This document shows positions 62,918 to 64,000 of a stretch of DNA of 64,000 nt, piece by piece (within the stretch, counting starts at the first letter, position 1; the number at the start of each line of letters is the position of its first letter). This stretch comes from Bradyrhizobium murdochi (GTDB taxonomy: Bacteria; Pseudomonadota; Alphaproteobacteria; Rhizobiales; Xanthobacteraceae), in assembly GCF_000472965.1 (NCBI RefSeq), contig NZ_AXAU01000028.1, forward strand, positions 1 through 64,000, in the 5' to 3' direction. The translations under genes and the position numbers were made by a program. The notes beneath the pieces were generated by a model. That model did no database searches, had not been told where the DNA came from, and saw only the letters and a list, made by a program, of their open reading frames with translations.

Positions 62918-64000
62918 ATGAGCGGCCGTCGTCTCGGCAGAACGCCTCTCCGCATCAAAAATGCCGCTGAGGATATTGCCGGACGATTTGTGCATGATGG
63001 TTCTTATCGGCCCCTCCGCCTCGCTTTCCTGTGGGCATACTGGACCGGCTATATCGACTCAACGGTGCAGTACCTTCGGTCCGAGCATCACGTGACGGTC
63101 TTTCGCGCTCGTCAGCAGGGACACGTCGGCAGTCTGAATGGCCAATACAGGTTTGCCGAGGAGAGCTTCGGGCCTGTCGAGGCTGAATTGACCTACGGCG
63201 CTGAAATTGACGTCGACGCTCTTGACCATGCGCTGCGTGAGTTCGGGCCGGATGGAATCATCGTTCTGTCGTGGCGCAGGCGCGCGTATCGCCAGTTGAT
63301 GAAGCGGTGGGCCGGGAGAGCCGTGCGCATCGTATGTCTCGACAGCCAATGGCGCGGGCATCTGGGAGCTCTGCGGAGCAGGAGCGAGTTTCCGCTTCTC
63401 CTTAAACAATGGGGAGGGCGGGCCCTGCGGCGATACTTCTTCCACACGTTGTTTGACGGCGCCCTCCTCTCCGGTCCCAAGTATCTCGACGGTCAAGGAT
63501 GTCCTGCAGTACGGCAGTCGAGACAGATGAAGTTCGCGCTCAAAATGGGCTTTCATCCAGACGACATTTGCGAAGGCTTTGCTGTTTGTGATTGGCACAT
63601 GCTGGCGCACGGACGGCATCCCGCCAACGCTCGCGAACGAAAAAGATTCCTATTTGTGGGCCGTTATGCGCCTGTGAAGGGCGTTTCAATCTTGGTGGAA
63701 GCGTATCGGTTGTACGGCCGCCACAGCCCGAAACCCTGGCCTCTGATTGTTGCCGGTGACGGGCCCCTCAAGCATCTTTTTTCCGGAGTGCCTGGAATCC
63801 AAGATATCGGATTCGTCCAGACGAAGCAGTTGCCCGAGGTGCTGGCGGAAGCGGCATGCCTCGTCCTGCCCAGCATTCTGGAACCGTGGGGTGTCGTGAT
63901 CCAGGAGGCCGTTTCGGCGGGACTCGGAGTAATCTGTACCGATGAATGCGGAGCCGGAGACGTGTTCGTGCAGCAAGACGTCAACGGATTTATCGTGCCG
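62918..64000 (+). CDS. Family 4 glycosyltransferase (partial, runs off the window)
   Basis: At least 361 residues with no stop before the window ends. After MSGRRLGRTPLRIKNAA comes the N-terminal domain (RLAFLWAYWTGYIDSTVQYL), then KRFLFVGRYAPVKGVSILVEAY, LIVAGDGPLKHLF, IQDIGFVQTKQLPEVLAEA, LVLPSILEPWGVVIQEAVSAG, which is the GT4 donor-binding domain with the usual E of EPWG and E of VIQEA. The ATG at 62,918 is the first in frame; a GTG at 62,990 is possible. It is divergent from the exporter gene. Confidence 0.9.
   Translation, partial: MSGRRLGRTPLRIKNAAEDIAGRFVHDGSYRPLRLAFLWAYWTGYIDSTVQYLRSEHHVTVFRARQQGHVGSLNGQYRFAEESFGPVEAELTYGAEIDVDALDHALREFGPDGIIVLSWRRRAYRQLMKRWAGRAVRIVCLDSQWRGHLGALRSRSEFPLLLKQWGGRALRRYFFHTLFDGALLSGPKYLDGQGCPAVRQSRQMKFALKMGFHPDDICEGFAVCDWHMLAHGRHPANARERKRFLFVGRYAPVKGVSILVEAYRLYGRHSPKPWPLIVAGDGPLKHLFSGVPGIQDIGFVQTKQLPEVLAEAACLVLPSILEPWGVVIQEAVSAGLGVICTDECGAGDVFVQQDVNGFIVP

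Noticed and set aside
63059..63984. Minus-strand frames at the right end of the window
   Set aside because: They are antisense to a clear GT4 gene that runs off the window on the plus strand.
1..64000. CRISPR array, prophage or tRNA-associated integration site
   Set aside because: No regularly spaced repeats, phage structural genes, integrase or tRNA were seen.

Overview
The window reads as a chromosomal segment of an alphaproteobacterium, most likely Bradyrhizobium or a close relative in the Nitrobacteraceae. That is an inference from GC-rich coding sequence, IS110 and IS66 family remnants, Bradyrhizobium-style short palindromic repeats in the liv locus, small DUF6894-type and DUF3300-type proteins, a Ku gene, and an ExoF/ExoY-style polysaccharide locus. 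No tRNA, rRNA or CRISPR array was seen.

Region 1 (1-5,040) is worn by mobile elements. It holds an apparently intact IS110 transposase, a decayed DUF3300 fragment, a NIPSNAP gene, and a sugar-type ABC ATPase that has lost its Walker A end where it abuts, head to head, an IS110 transposase that has also lost its N-terminus. Region 2 (5,044-9,820, minus strand) is a complete branched-chain-amino-acid-type (HAAT) ABC transporter, livJ-H-M-G-F. It is followed by decayed sequence (9.8-12.5 kb) that includes a ketopantoate-reductase-like pseudogene with three lesions.

Region 3 (12,523-24,048, plus strand) is the most unusual part: a tightly packed nine-gene operon. It has a Tat-exported periplasmic binding protein, two permeases and two ATPases of the HAAT class, plus four exported or membrane proteins of no family I recognise. 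These four are built from two repeated modules. Module A and module B are joined in one exported protein of 788 residues. Later in the operon module A recurs as a free protein of 380 residues, and module B recurs at the C-terminus of an 889-residue protein with about ten membrane segments. A small cupredoxin-like protein sits between them. This looks like an undescribed transport or periplasmic processing system.

Region 4 (24-27.5 kb) has a small conserved hypothetical protein, Ku, a DUF6894 protein and little else.

Region 5 (27.5-64 kb) is a large surface-polysaccharide locus with genes on both strands, separated by decayed patches. It encodes a polyprenyl-phosphate sugar transferase (initiation), a Wzy-like polymerase, a Wzx-like flippase, a Wzc-like copolymerase/kinase and an ExoF/Wza-like exporter. 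Precursor and tailoring enzymes are a GDP-mannose/UDP-glucose dehydrogenase type enzyme, a DegT aminotransferase, two GMC oxidoreductase plus aldo/keto reductase pairs, two FkbM and two class I methyltransferases, a two-domain oxidoreductase and an asparagine synthase. There are also glycosyltransferases, a heparinase II/III protein, a Tat-exported pectate-lyase-like protein and a Crp/Fnr regulator. The genes are consistent with a Wzx/Wzy-dependent acidic, methylated exopolysaccharide. The final glycosyltransferase runs off the window.
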